Source: an uncultured Gammaproteobacteria bacterium
Lineage (GTDB): Bacteria; Pseudomonadota; Gammaproteobacteria; Pseudomonadales; Porticoccaceae
Direction of reading: 5' to 3'
Length of the DNA stretch: 64,000 nucleotides
Assembly (NCBI GenBank): GCA_913058345.1
Contig: CAJXQR010000005.1
Coordinates: 124,001 to 188,000, forward strand
A program made the translations under genes and the position numbers. Every line of letters starts with the position of its first letter. Position 1 is the stretch's first letter. The notes beneath the pieces are model-generated. The model was given only the letters and a program-made list of their open reading frames with translations, was not told where the DNA came from and did not search any database. Of this stretch, positions 14,608 through 22,647 are shown in pieces.

Positions 14608-16689
14608 TTAGTGATATCGAGTCCGTTCTCCCAGTTGTTTCAGTACATTGAGTGCGGGGTGAACGGTCTCGATTTCCTTTGCAGGTAACCCTGGGCCGGG
14701 TGGTGAAAGCTGACCGTAATGCGTTAATTGCAGGGGTGAAAGCTGGCCGATAACATCCCTTAGCTCTGACAGCTTGATGCCCGAGCGAACCAGATAACAG
14801 ATATAACTTTGATGCAGACAAGCACAGTCGATGTTGGATGGGGCTTCGAGGCCGGCATCAATAGCGGCACAGTTAAGCATGGCGTTAAAACTGACCGTTT
14901 GGGCCTGTTCCGTACTGGTCATCCACTGAGGCACCCCCTGCGTTTTTTCCAGCAACTGCTGTAAAACGGAATTCAGAGTTAACATTCTAGGATGAGATGT
15001 CTTGAGTACTATATGTTGCTCGCTGGTTTGACCAGTGCGTGCAAAGCTCTCTGCCGATAATGTGGTGAGTTCATCAGGTCTCACGCCGGATAATAACAGG
15101 GCAATAAGTTGTTGTGTGGGCAGGTCGGCGGCTGAAAGCAGATCTTGTAGTGCCGTTTCGTCGAGTTCTCGTAAGGCCGTCGAGGTCTTGTTGGGAAGGT
15201 ACCCCGGTGACTCTCTTGTTTCGTCAGCCAGCTGGTTCCCTGTCCGGTTTTGATTTGTAACAGCGTTTGTCTCTGTCGTCATCCGAGGATCGAGAACAGT
15301 GACGTAGTGGGGCGCAGGTGGATAATGATCACTTTGTGATTGCGAGCGGCGGAGAAACTCGTATAGCCAAATAGCGAGAAAACCGAGTAACAGGGAGCCC
15401 CCGACAATATAAGCGGCATCACGCCAGTAATAGGGACGAATGGGTTTACTGGAAAGATAGGCTGGCTCAATGACATCAATTTGTGGATATTGCTGTTGTT
15501 GTTCAACGCGCAGTTCGGTGATCTGCTGCTGTACGAAGCGCTTGTGTTCCTCTAGCTGAATTAACTCCTCTTTCTTCGCTTCATGTCGAGAAAAACTGTT
15601 GCTGAACGCCAGCGCAGTTTGCTTGTAGTCGTCAAGCTGACGCTGCAGAGCGATTTCAGCATTTTTGGCGGCTTGATAGTTGCGGGAAGCGCTTGTCAGT
15701 ACGAGCGATTTCCCGGCAGCTTCCTTTTGTGCAATTTGTTTTTCTACAGCGGCTAATTGTTCGGGAACCGCCTTCATTTCCGGATGCAATGCCATGTAGT
15801 CTCGGGTGTACTTATTGTCGAGCTCGGTGAGCTTATCGCGCAGGTTTTGCTGGCGTCGCTGCAAGTCTGAGAAGGCTCGCTCATCGCTGGGGGGTACCAG
15901 CGTTTTGCCCTGCGCAGCCGCAGCCTGCAGGGCATCGAGTTCAGCTTTGCTGGTGATACGTTTTTCAAGCGCGGTATTGAGTGCTTCCGTCAGACCGTTG
16001 AGCTTGGCGTAGACTTCATTTTCATTTCTGCCTAGCGATAGAATATTGTTATTTGCACGAAAGATTTCGAGCTCTTCACGTTTGATAGCGACCTCTTTTT
16101 CTAGACTACGCTGCTGTTCCAATAGCGCACTGCTTGTCTCGTTGACCGCTGCGGCGATGGCTTCACTACGAGACTGCGCATAGGTAGCGACGAGCGTGTT
16201 GAGCAAGACAGGGAGGATGTCTGCGTTGCCTCCTTCGGCGCTGACCTCGACCAAATTGGTTGCCTCGTGGGGTACGACATTGAGCATTTGTTGGAACTGA
16301 GCGCTATCGGGTAACTGCTCCTGAGAGTAACCTTCAAACTGGAGTCGTTTTAATGTGGCATCAATCGTTGTTTTGGCTCTGAGCAGATTCTTTTGTATCA
16401 GCGCGTGCTGCAGACTAGGGTCATCTACTTCAGCGCCAACCCGGTCGGGTGTTACGGTGAGTAATACGGCGGAGCTACTGAAAACGGCGGGTCGACTGAA
16501 ATCGAAAATCAGCCCGAGTGTGGTACATAGGAGGAAGGTTGCAAAAAAAATTCGAAAGCGTTGAGAGTGATACCAGGGCGCTCTTTGTTTAAATGAAGGA
16601 GAGTGGGTCGTTGCGCCAAAGACCGGGGTTTGATACCCGTCGGGATAAGCCCCTGCTGGTTCCACCAGTGGTAATTTGTTGTTAGCCAC
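14608..16689 (-). CDS. Polysaccharide co-polymerase (Wzz/GumC-type) fused to a degenerate tyrosine-recombinase-like domain
   Basis: A 693-residue protein. Residues 1-45 are cytoplasmic, and TM1 is at about 46-64. A large periplasmic region with long coiled coil follows (about 180-400), then the SSKPIRPYY motif (413-421) before TM2 at about 427-446, which is standard for chain-length determinants. A Ser/Asn/Thr/Gln-rich linker (about 448-505) leads to a cytoplasmic domain (about 506-693) where BY-kinases are usually attached. No Walker motif is present. Instead the tail aligns block by block with XerD-like catalytic domains: LDETALQDLLSA, LLLSGVRPDELTTLS (Arg537 at the box I Arg), LKTSHPRMLTL at the beta-hairpin, CLHQSYICYLVRSG at the HxLRH box, and IGQLSPLQLTHY with Tyr658 at the exact nucleophile spacing. 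The box II His and Arg and the LGH His are replaced. It starts 53 bases after the acyl-CoA ligase gene. The PCP assignment is firm and the recombinase-fold assignment is strong by motif order. Confidence 0.85.
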   Translation of the reverse strand: MANNKLPLVEPAGAYPDGYQTPVFGATTHSPSFKQRAPWYHSQRFRIFFATFLLCTTLGLIFDFSRPAVFSSSAVLLTVTPDRVGAEVDDPSLQHALIQKNLLRAKTTIDATLKRLQFEGYSQEQLPDSAQFQQMLNVVPHEATNLVEVSAEGGNADILPVLLNTLVATYAQSRSEAIAAAVNETSSALLEQQRSLEKEVAIKREELEIFRANNNILSLGRNENEVYAKLNGLTEALNTALEKRITSKAELDALQAAAAQGKTLVPPSDERAFSDLQRRQQNLRDKLTELDNKYTRDYMALHPEMKAVPEQLAAVEKQIAQKEAAGKSLVLTSASRNYQAAKNAEIALQRQLDDYKQTALAFSNSFSRHEAKKEELIQLEEHKRFVQQQITELRVEQQQQYPQIDVIEPAYLSSKPIRPYYWRDAAYIVGGSLLLGFLAIWLYEFLRRSQSQSDHYPPAPHYVTVLDPRMTTETNAVTNQNRTGNQLADETRESPGYLPNKTSTALRELDETALQDLLSAADLPTQQLIALLLSGVRPDELTTLSAESFARTGQTSEQHIVLKTSHPRMLTLNSVLQQLLEKTQGVPQWMTSTEQAQTVSFNAMLNCAAIDAGLEAPSNIDCACLHQSYICYLVRSGIKLSELRDVIGQLSPLQLTHYGQLSPPGPGLPAKEIETVHPALNVLKQLGERTRYH

Positions 16690-16742
16690 TTTGCCCTCCC
16701 TGATGCCTTGCCTGTCATTGATGTCTATTGTGTTTGTGGTAT

Positions 16743-18266
16743 TTATTTCAGTAAAGCCCGCAATTGGGTTTTAAGAATTTTCCCGTAATTGTTCTTCGGC
16801 AGTTGTTTGACAAAATGGTAACTTTTGGGGCGCTTAAAGCGAGCCATATTGTCAATGCAGAAGGCGTCAAGTTGCGTGCTGTCGAGAGTTGCCGTTTCCC
16901 GTTGCACGACAAAGGCGATAACTTCTTCGCCCCACTCGGGGTGGGCTTTGCCAATCACTGAAACTTCGACAATATCGGGGTGTTCGAGAAGTATCTCCTC
17001 GACCTCTCGGGGGTAGATATTAGTACCGCCGCTAATAATTAAATCTTTGGAACGATCTTTCAGCGTTAAATAACCCTGCGCATTGAGTACGCCCATGTCG
17101 CCGGTATAAAGCCAGCCATCAACGATGGTTTTTGCCGTTGCCTCGGGGTTTTGCCAGTAGCCGCGCATGACCGTGTCACCGCTAACCAGTATTTCGCCGA
17201 TCTCGCCATCGGGCAAGCTAAGGCCCTCGGCATCGGCAATGCGAATTTCAACGGGTACTTGAGCACAGCCTACTGAAGCCAGGAGCTCATCGAGGGGCAG
17301 GTCATCGCGCCCGAGATGATCGGCCCGGTTCAGGCAGGTGATGGTCATAGGTGTTTCACCCTGGCCATAGATCTGAGCAAACTTATTGCCAAAGCGCGCC
17401 ATAGCAGCTTTTAAGTCGGCGACATACATGGGGCCACCACCGTAGATCATCACTTTTAAATTATCGGTGTTTTCGTCGTCTGCCGCAGGGGTTTCGACCA
17501 TCCGTTTTATCATGGTGGGTGCGGCAAACATCGATACTTGCGGGTAGTGACCAATGAGCTGGAATATTTCCTCCGGTTCAAAACTGCCACTTTGAGCCAC
17601 CACCTGATGGGCACCAGCGGCAATAGTGGGGAAGGCGTAAAGGCCGGAGCCGTGAGACATGGGGGCGGCGTGTAGCAGCGTGGCGCCAGGTTCTATAGTG
17701 TCGACACTAGCGAAGTAACTTTGCGTCATCGCCATTAAATTGCGGTGGCTGAGCATCGCGCCTTTTGGCTGGCCGGTGGTGCCACTGGTGTAGAACAGCC
17801 AGGCGATGGCATCGGGTTCACAGCGCTGCATGGTTAGCGGTGGTGAATTATAGGCCTCCTGAAAAGTCGCCGAATTAACGCTGATAGAGGATTTTAGCGT
17901 ATCGATGGTACTGGTTAACTCGCCGACAGTATCGTTGAAATCATCGCTAATAAAGACGTGGCTGGCAGCACTGTTTTCGAGAATATAGGCAAATTCTCTG
18001 CGGTGAAGCTTGGCGTTGACGGGCACAGCGGTTAGCCCAGCGTGCAAGACGCCAAAGAGTATCTCGATGTATTCGGGGGCGTTTTTCATCACCAGTGCGA
18101 TGCGCTCGCCGGGTTGGCAGTTCAGCTCGTTTTTTAAATAGCCGGCAATGGCGGCAGCGCGTTGAGCGAGGGTCGCGTAGTTGCAGTGTAGCTCTAGTCC
18201 TCTGGAGAGGGCGCTGTGGTCAGGATAACGGCGCGCAGATTTTTCAAGTAAGGAGGCAATGTTCAT
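16743..18266 (-). CDS. Class I adenylate-forming acyl-CoA ligase
   Basis: A 507-residue ANL-superfamily enzyme. The AMP-binding P-loop is FYTSGTTGQPKGAMLSH, the A5 motif region is IYGQGETPMT, and A7/A8 are YTGDMGVL and LKDRSKDLIISGGTNIYPREVE. The catalytic C-terminal lysine lies in KNNYGKILKTQLR. The enzyme activates a carboxylic acid to acyl-AMP and then acyl-CoA. The carboxylate is probably a fatty or aryl acid; the substrate pocket cannot be read by eye. It lies directly upstream of the Wzz-fusion gene on the same strand, so the two probably share a transcript. With the CoA-transferase and SDRs it forms an acyl-CoA metabolism group. Confidence 0.9.
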   Translation of the reverse strand: MNIASLLEKSARRYPDHSALSRGLELHCNYATLAQRAAAIAGYLKNELNCQPGERIALVMKNAPEYIEILFGVLHAGLTAVPVNAKLHRREFAYILENSAASHVFISDDFNDTVGELTSTIDTLKSSISVNSATFQEAYNSPPLTMQRCEPDAIAWLFYTSGTTGQPKGAMLSHRNLMAMTQSYFASVDTIEPGATLLHAAPMSHGSGLYAFPTIAAGAHQVVAQSGSFEPEEIFQLIGHYPQVSMFAAPTMIKRMVETPAADDENTDNLKVMIYGGGPMYVADLKAAMARFGNKFAQIYGQGETPMTITCLNRADHLGRDDLPLDELLASVGCAQVPVEIRIADAEGLSLPDGEIGEILVSGDTVMRGYWQNPEATAKTIVDGWLYTGDMGVLNAQGYLTLKDRSKDLIISGGTNIYPREVEEILLEHPDIVEVSVIGKAHPEWGEEVIAFVVQRETATLDSTQLDAFCIDNMARFKRPKSYHFVKQLPKNNYGKILKTQLRALLK

Positions 18267-18338
18267 GGGTTAAATTCGCTCAGTCAATAGCAACAGATAA
18301 AGTGGTTGCGCCAATAACATGACATCTTCAGGCGGGTT

Positions 18339-18767
18339 TTATTCTTTTACCCGCGTATCAATAAATGAATAGCCTTCGATTAGCTCAGACGTTTTATCAT
18401 CGGTCGTTATTTCAGTAAATTTTATTTTGTCCTTGCCAATAAATTCGAATGAATATTTATCGGCCTTGTCGTGCTTGCCATTTTGTTTTTCGTAAAAATA
18501 GCGGCCTTCAAGCCACCAGGTGCCTTTGTTAATTTCTGTGCTGCTCAGTACACCGTATTGATAGACTTCATAAACGAGCTCAAACGTGCCATCTGAGGTT
18601 CTTGTTTGCACCCAACTATCCCTGCGGGTTTTGTTTTTATGAATATACTCACCAGACCATGCACCGACAAATTTTTCCGGGTGAGTGTTGCCATCTTCTG
18701 CGCTGCTATTGACGCAGAGGCAGCTGAGCAAAATCAATGTAAAAAGAGCGCGTAATCGCATGGCCAA
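18339..18767 (-). CDS. Small secreted hypothetical protein
   Basis: A 142-residue protein I do not recognise. The N-terminus MRLRALFTLILLSCLCVNSSA is a clear Sec signal peptide. The mature part (about 120 residues) begins EDGNTHPEKFVGAWSGEYIHKNKTRRDSW and is dominated by short alternating hydrophobic/charged strands (GAWSGEY, GTFELVYEVYQYG, GTWWLEGRYFYEK, YSFEFIGKDKIKFTEI). This is suggestive of a small lipocalin-like beta-barrel, but that is only inference. An ATG two codons in (18761) is an equally good start. It lies between the acyl-CoA ligase and yciK, all on the minus strand. Confidence 0.7.
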   Translation of the reverse strand: MAMRLRALFTLILLSCLCVNSSAEDGNTHPEKFVGAWSGEYIHKNKTRRDSWVQTRTSDGTFELVYEVYQYGVLSSTEINKGTWWLEGRYFYEKQNGKHDKADKYSFEFIGKDKIKFTEITTDDKTSELIEGYSFIDTRVKE

Positions 18768-18836
18768 AATCCTTTCAAGGTGGGGTTTGTCGATTAGTCA
18801 GAGTGGTGTTGCCGTTCGGGATTTTCGCCCGACTGA

Positions 18837-19592
18837 CTATTGGGCGTCAAAAGACTGCCCGCTAATACCCTGGCTATCTGGTCCCAGCAGATAGAGGTAG
18901 GCGGGCATTATATCTTCTGGGCTAAGCAGAGTGCCGGGGTCTTCTGCCGGGTAGGCGACCGCACGCATCGGCGTGCGGGTAGCGCCGGGATTAAGGCAGT
19001 TGACGCGAATATGACTGACTTCTTCCAGCTCGCCAGCAAGTACTTGAGCGAGCCCTTCGGTGGCAAACTTCGATACTGCGTAAGCACCCCAGAAAGGGCG
19101 ACCTTTACGTCCGACGCCGGACGAGGTGAAAACAATAGCCGCATCGTCTGTCGTTTTCATTATCGGCAGCAGGGCTTTGGTGAGCAGGAACTGAGCGTTG
19201 AGGTTGACCTGCATAACCTGCTGCCAAATTTGTGCCTGGTAATTGGCGATCGTGGTGCGCTGCCCAAGTAGCCCTGCGTTGTGGAGCAGGCCGTGCAAAG
19301 CGCCGAACTCTTGTTCAACAGTGTTGGCCAGCGTTTGGTAATCCTGCTCAGTGGCACCTTCCAGGCAGAGGGGATAAATAGCTGGAGTAGGTGAGCCCGC
19401 GTTTTCTATTTCATCGTAAACTGCCTCGAGCTTTTCGACTGTGCGCCCGAGCAAAATTACTGTAGCCCCGTGACTCGCGAAACTGATGGCCGCCGCACGA
19501 CCAATGCCGCTGCCTGCCCCGGTAACGAGAATGATTCTGCCCTGTAGGCATTTTTCCGGTGGATGATAGGCTTTAGGTACTTGAAGGCTCAT
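18837..19592 (-). CDS. yciK: YciK family SDR oxidoreductase
   Basis: A 251-residue SDR: ILVTGAGSGIGRAAAISFA (residues about 21-39), HNAGLLGQR, FTSSGVGRKGRPFWGAYAVSKFATEGL with the Ser-Tyr-Lys triad, and LNPGATRTPMRA. The ending GPDSQGISGQSFDAQ is diagnostic for YciK. The position next to mupP, ubiG, mtaD and gyrA matches the Pseudomonas order. The natural substrate of YciK is not known. It is the last gene of a four-gene minus-strand run. Confidence 0.93.
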   Translation of the reverse strand: MSLQVPKAYHPPEKCLQGRIILVTGAGSGIGRAAAISFASHGATVILLGRTVEKLEAVYDEIENAGSPTPAIYPLCLEGATEQDYQTLANTVEQEFGALHGLLHNAGLLGQRTTIANYQAQIWQQVMQVNLNAQFLLTKALLPIMKTTDDAAIVFTSSGVGRKGRPFWGAYAVSKFATEGLAQVLAGELEEVSHIRVNCLNPGATRTPMRAVAYPAEDPGTLLSPEDIMPAYLYLLGPDSQGISGQSFDAQ

Positions 19593-19651
19593 GGTGTGGG
19601 TCTTTTATTGAGTGGACTGATGTGTTGGATGGGTGCAATTTCTCGTGAGTA

Positions 19652-20317
19652 CTAGGCGAATATTAAGTCGAAGAGCTGTCTTGAATCATCGACCAGATAG
19701 TCAGCCGCCCAGTCCTGTGGGCGCTCATCTGTGTCAATATAACCAAAGGCAGCAGCGATAGTTGCCGTGCCCGCGTTGCGGCCGGATTCGATGTCGCGTA
19801 GGTGGTCGCCGATAAAGACGCTATCGCAGGTCGCGACACCGAGTTGCTTGCAAGCCAATAGCACTGGCTCAGGGTGGGGTTTGTTGTGTGTGACATCATC
19901 GGGGCATACCACAGACTGAGGCGCTGGTTGCAGGTCGAGACGTTCAAGTATTGCCTGGGTAAAACGCCGCGGCTTATTGGTCACGATACCCCAGGGAATG
20001 TTGCGCTGGCCCAAGGCTTCGAGCAAGTTTGCCAGGCCGGGGAAAAGACAGGTTTTCTGTGCCAGGTGTACAAAGTAAATATCGAGAAATTCTGCTCGCA
20101 GCGTTTCAAAGTTGGCGTCATTTTCAGGGCAAAAGAAAGCCTGGCTGACTAGACCGGCGGAGCCGTGGGTAATGGAGGCGCGGATGTCATTTTCCGTCAA
20201 GGTTGGCCGTTGGTGTCGTTCTAACAGTTGGTTTATCGAGGTGGTAAAGTCGGGCGCGGTGTCGAGCAGGGTGCCGTCGAGGTCAAACAATACAGCTTTA
20301 TACTTGGCGGGTGACAT
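19652..20317 (-). CDS. mupP: HAD-IA phosphatase, probable N-acetylmuramic acid 6-phosphate phosphatase (MupP)
   Basis: A 221-residue HAD hydrolase, counted from ATG 20317, which has AAAGGAAAG upstream; a longer reading from 20338 has no ribosome-binding site. Motif I is FDLDGTLLDTAPDF, motif II is VTNKP, and motif IV is FIGDHLRDIESGRNAG. In Pseudomonas the gene between ubiG and yciK is mupP, which dephosphorylates MurNAc-6P in the peptidoglycan recycling route that bypasses MurA. Synteny is the reason for naming MupP rather than the similar phosphoglycolate phosphatase Gph. Confidence 0.88.
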   Translation of the reverse strand: MSPAKYKAVLFDLDGTLLDTAPDFTTSINQLLERHQRPTLTENDIRASITHGSAGLVSQAFFCPENDANFETLRAEFLDIYFVHLAQKTCLFPGLANLLEALGQRNIPWGIVTNKPRRFTQAILERLDLQPAPQSVVCPDDVTHNKPHPEPVLLACKQLGVATCDSVFIGDHLRDIESGRNAGTATIAAAFGYIDTDERPQDWAADYLVDDSRQLFDLIFA

Positions 20318-20355
20318 GCACGGCTTTCCTTTTAACAAGGGGTTGGGGGCTTTGC

Positions 20356-21081
20356 TTAAGTGGATTTGCGGGCGTGCATCAAATAATTGATGCTGACATC
20401 ACGTTGGTTGAGACTGTATTTTTTGCTCAGTGGGTTATACACCATGCCGGTCATTTCGGTCACGTCAAGTCCGGCCTCTCGCGCCCAGCGGGTCAGTTCA
20501 GACGGGCGAATAAAACTGCCGTAAGTGTGGGTGCCGCGGGGCAGCATATTGAGCACATATTCGGCCCCAACGATGGCAAACAAAAAGGCCTTCGGGTTGC
20601 GGTTGATAGTGGAAAAGTAAACATCGCCACCAGGCTTAACTAGCCGCATGCAAGCTTTGATAATGGATGAGGGATCGGGCACGTGCTCGAGCATCTCCAT
20701 GCAGGTGACTACGTCGTAGCTTTCCGGTGTTTGCTCGGCGAGTTGCTCGGCAGTGATTTGTTGATAATCGACAGTGACGCCTGAATCAAGACTGTGCAGA
20801 CGGGCGATTTGCAAGGGTGTTTCGCCCATGTCGATGCCTGTTACCTGAGCGCCGCGTTGGGCCATTGCTTCACAGAGTATGCCACCACCGCAACCAACAT
20901 CGAGTAGTGATTTCTCTGCCACAGGCGACAGTTGGTCGATCCAGTTAGCGCGCAGGGGATTAATGTCATGCAGGGCTTTGAACTCACTGGTCTTGTCCCA
21001 CCAGCGACTGGCGAGGGCTTCAAATTTTGCAATTTCTGCGGTATCGACATTTTGTGTGTTGGCGGGCTCGTTGTTGCTCAC
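20356..21081 (-). CDS. ubiG: Ubiquinone biosynthesis O-methyltransferase UbiG
   Basis: A 241-residue SAM-dependent methyltransferase catalysing both O-methylations of ubiquinone synthesis. GTG at 21081 is chosen because GGGAGAG lies 6 bases upstream; the frame extends to 21111 without a better site. UbiG hallmarks are [25 protein letters not shown], motif [25 protein letters not shown], and [16 protein letters not shown]-like ([13 protein letters not shown]). It sits between mupP and mtaD. Confidence 0.95.
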   Translation of the reverse strand: MSNNEPANTQNVDTAEIAKFEALASRWWDKTSEFKALHDINPLRANWIDQLSPVAEKSLLDVGCGGGILCEAMAQRGAQVTGIDMGETPLQIARLHSLDSGVTVDYQQITAEQLAEQTPESYDVVTCMEMLEHVPDPSSIIKACMRLVKPGGDVYFSTINRNPKAFLFAIVGAEYVLNMLPRGTHTYGSFIRPSELTRWAREAGLDVTEMTGMVYNPLSKKYSLNQRDVSINYLMHARKST

Positions 21082-21122
21082 GTATTTCTCTCCCGAAATT
21101 TCTTTGCGCACGACGCTGTGTA

Positions 21123-22448
21123 TTAGCGCTCGGCTTGTATTTTTGTTTGCCAGTGTTGCACTTTGTGAATGAGTTCACTCTGGTCAAGAGCCAGCAATCG
21201 ACCGTCTTCTACCAGCAATTTACCGTTGACCCAAGTGTGGCTGATATGGCGAGCAGTATCGGTATAAATTAATTGTGAGACAGTATTGTACAGGGGTTGA
21301 CTGGTGATATGGGCAAGGTCAATGGCAACCAGGTCGGCGGCTTTGCCAGCTTCAATACTGCCGGTTTTACTGTCAATACCCAGCGCTCGCGCACTATTAA
21401 TCGTCGCTAGTTCAAGTGCTTCGTGGGCTGGCAGTAGCTCCGGGTTTCCCGACACACCTTTGGCGATGAGTGCCGCAGTACGCGCTTCGCCGAGCATGTT
21501 GAGGTCGTTATTGCTGGCAGCGCCGTCAGTGCCCAGGGCGATATTGATACCGGCGTTTAACAGGGCTTCTATGGGGCAAAAGCCGTTGCTGAGCTTGAGG
21601 TTTGATTCTGGGCAGTGCACAACATGGCTACCGCTTTCAGCTAATAGTGCGATGTCGCTGTCGATCAGCTGGGTCATGTGTACACACTGGGTGAGAGGTG
21701 TCAGTAGTCCGAGTTGGTGCAGACGTTCGATGGGGCGTTGGCCGTGATCGGCCATGCTTTGAGTGATTTCCTCGGTGCTTTCGTGTAGATGGATTTGAAT
21801 CGGTGCGTCTAACTCACCAGCCAGCGTTGCGATTTTTTCCAGTGTGGGGTCGTTCACTGTGTAGGGCGCGTGAGGACCAAAGGCGATAGAGATGCGGCTG
21901 TCGTCGCGGTATTCATCCCGCAGGGCCAGACCTTTATGAATGTACTCATCAGCATGGCGCGCCCAGGCGCTGGGGAATTCGAGTACGGGAAAAGCCAGCT
22001 GGCATTTAATGCCATGGCTGCGGGCAGCGCGGGCTGTTTGGTCGGGAAAGAAGTACATATCGCTGAAGCAGGTAGTGCCACTGAGCAGCATTTCTGCAAT
22101 GGCGAGCTCCGCTCCCACGTGGACGAACTCTTCGCTCATCCAGCGGCTTTCCGCAGGCCAGATTGACTCATTGAGCCAGGCGTGCAATTTTTGATCGTCG
22201 GCATAGCCACGCAGTAACGACATGCCGGCATGGCCGTGGGCGTTGATCAAACCAGGGATTAGCAGTGAGCTGGGTAAGTCGTATTGCTCTGTCGCGTTAA
22301 AACGTTGTCGTGCCTCGCCACTGGGTAACAGAGCGATAATCTTGCCCTCGTGGATGGCGATACTGCAGTTGCGCAACACTGTGTTGCTCGGCACTACGGG
22401 AATCAGCCAGCCCGCATGGATCAGAGTGTCGATGTTTTTTTCAGGCAT
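21123..22448 (-). CDS. mtaD: TRZ/ATZ family hydrolase, probable 5'-methylthioadenosine/S-adenosylhomocysteine deaminase
   Basis: A 441-residue amidohydrolase. The metal ligands are in [15 protein letters not shown] (HxH), HLHESTEE, the His of CVHMTQ, and the Asp of [15 protein letters not shown]. In Pseudomonas the orthologue next to ubiG and gyrA deaminates methylthioadenosine to methylthioinosine. It is the promoter-proximal gene of the mtaD–ubiG–mupP–yciK run and is divergent from gyrA. An mtnA gene, often adjacent in Pseudomonas, is absent here. Confidence 0.9.
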   Translation of the reverse strand: MPEKNIDTLIHAGWLIPVVPSNTVLRNCSIAIHEGKIIALLPSGEARQRFNATEQYDLPSSLLIPGLINAHGHAGMSLLRGYADDQKLHAWLNESIWPAESRWMSEEFVHVGAELAIAEMLLSGTTCFSDMYFFPDQTARAARSHGIKCQLAFPVLEFPSAWARHADEYIHKGLALRDEYRDDSRISIAFGPHAPYTVNDPTLEKIATLAGELDAPIQIHLHESTEEITQSMADHGQRPIERLHQLGLLTPLTQCVHMTQLIDSDIALLAESGSHVVHCPESNLKLSNGFCPIEALLNAGINIALGTDGAASNNDLNMLGEARTAALIAKGVSGNPELLPAHEALELATINSARALGIDSKTGSIEAGKAADLVAIDLAHITSQPLYNTVSQLIYTDTARHISHTWVNGKLLVEDGRLLALDQSELIHKVQHWQTKIQAER

Positions 22449-22555
22449 TTTTTTTCAGGATTCTCAGCGTTGGCAACAGGGGGGAACGCGAAGTATAGCC
22501 TACTGGACGATGGCTTGGCGGGCTTGGTCAAAATAGGGGTATTAGTCGAGTTATA

Positions 22556-22564
22556 TGGTATAAT
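22556..22564 (+). promoter_or_regulatory. Extended -10 promoter of gyrA
   Basis: TGG-TATAAT at 22556-22564 is a perfect -10 with the extended TGn motif, about 85 bases before gyrA. No good -35 lies at 16-18 bp (GGGGTA), which fits an extended -10 promoter. Confidence 0.6.
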
Positions 22565-22647
22565 TTCGCGCTTATGTGCCGGTAAAAGAGTGCAGTGCCA
22601 CCAGTGTACTGCGTGTGCTGGGCAAGACGTAAATTTCCAGGAAATAA

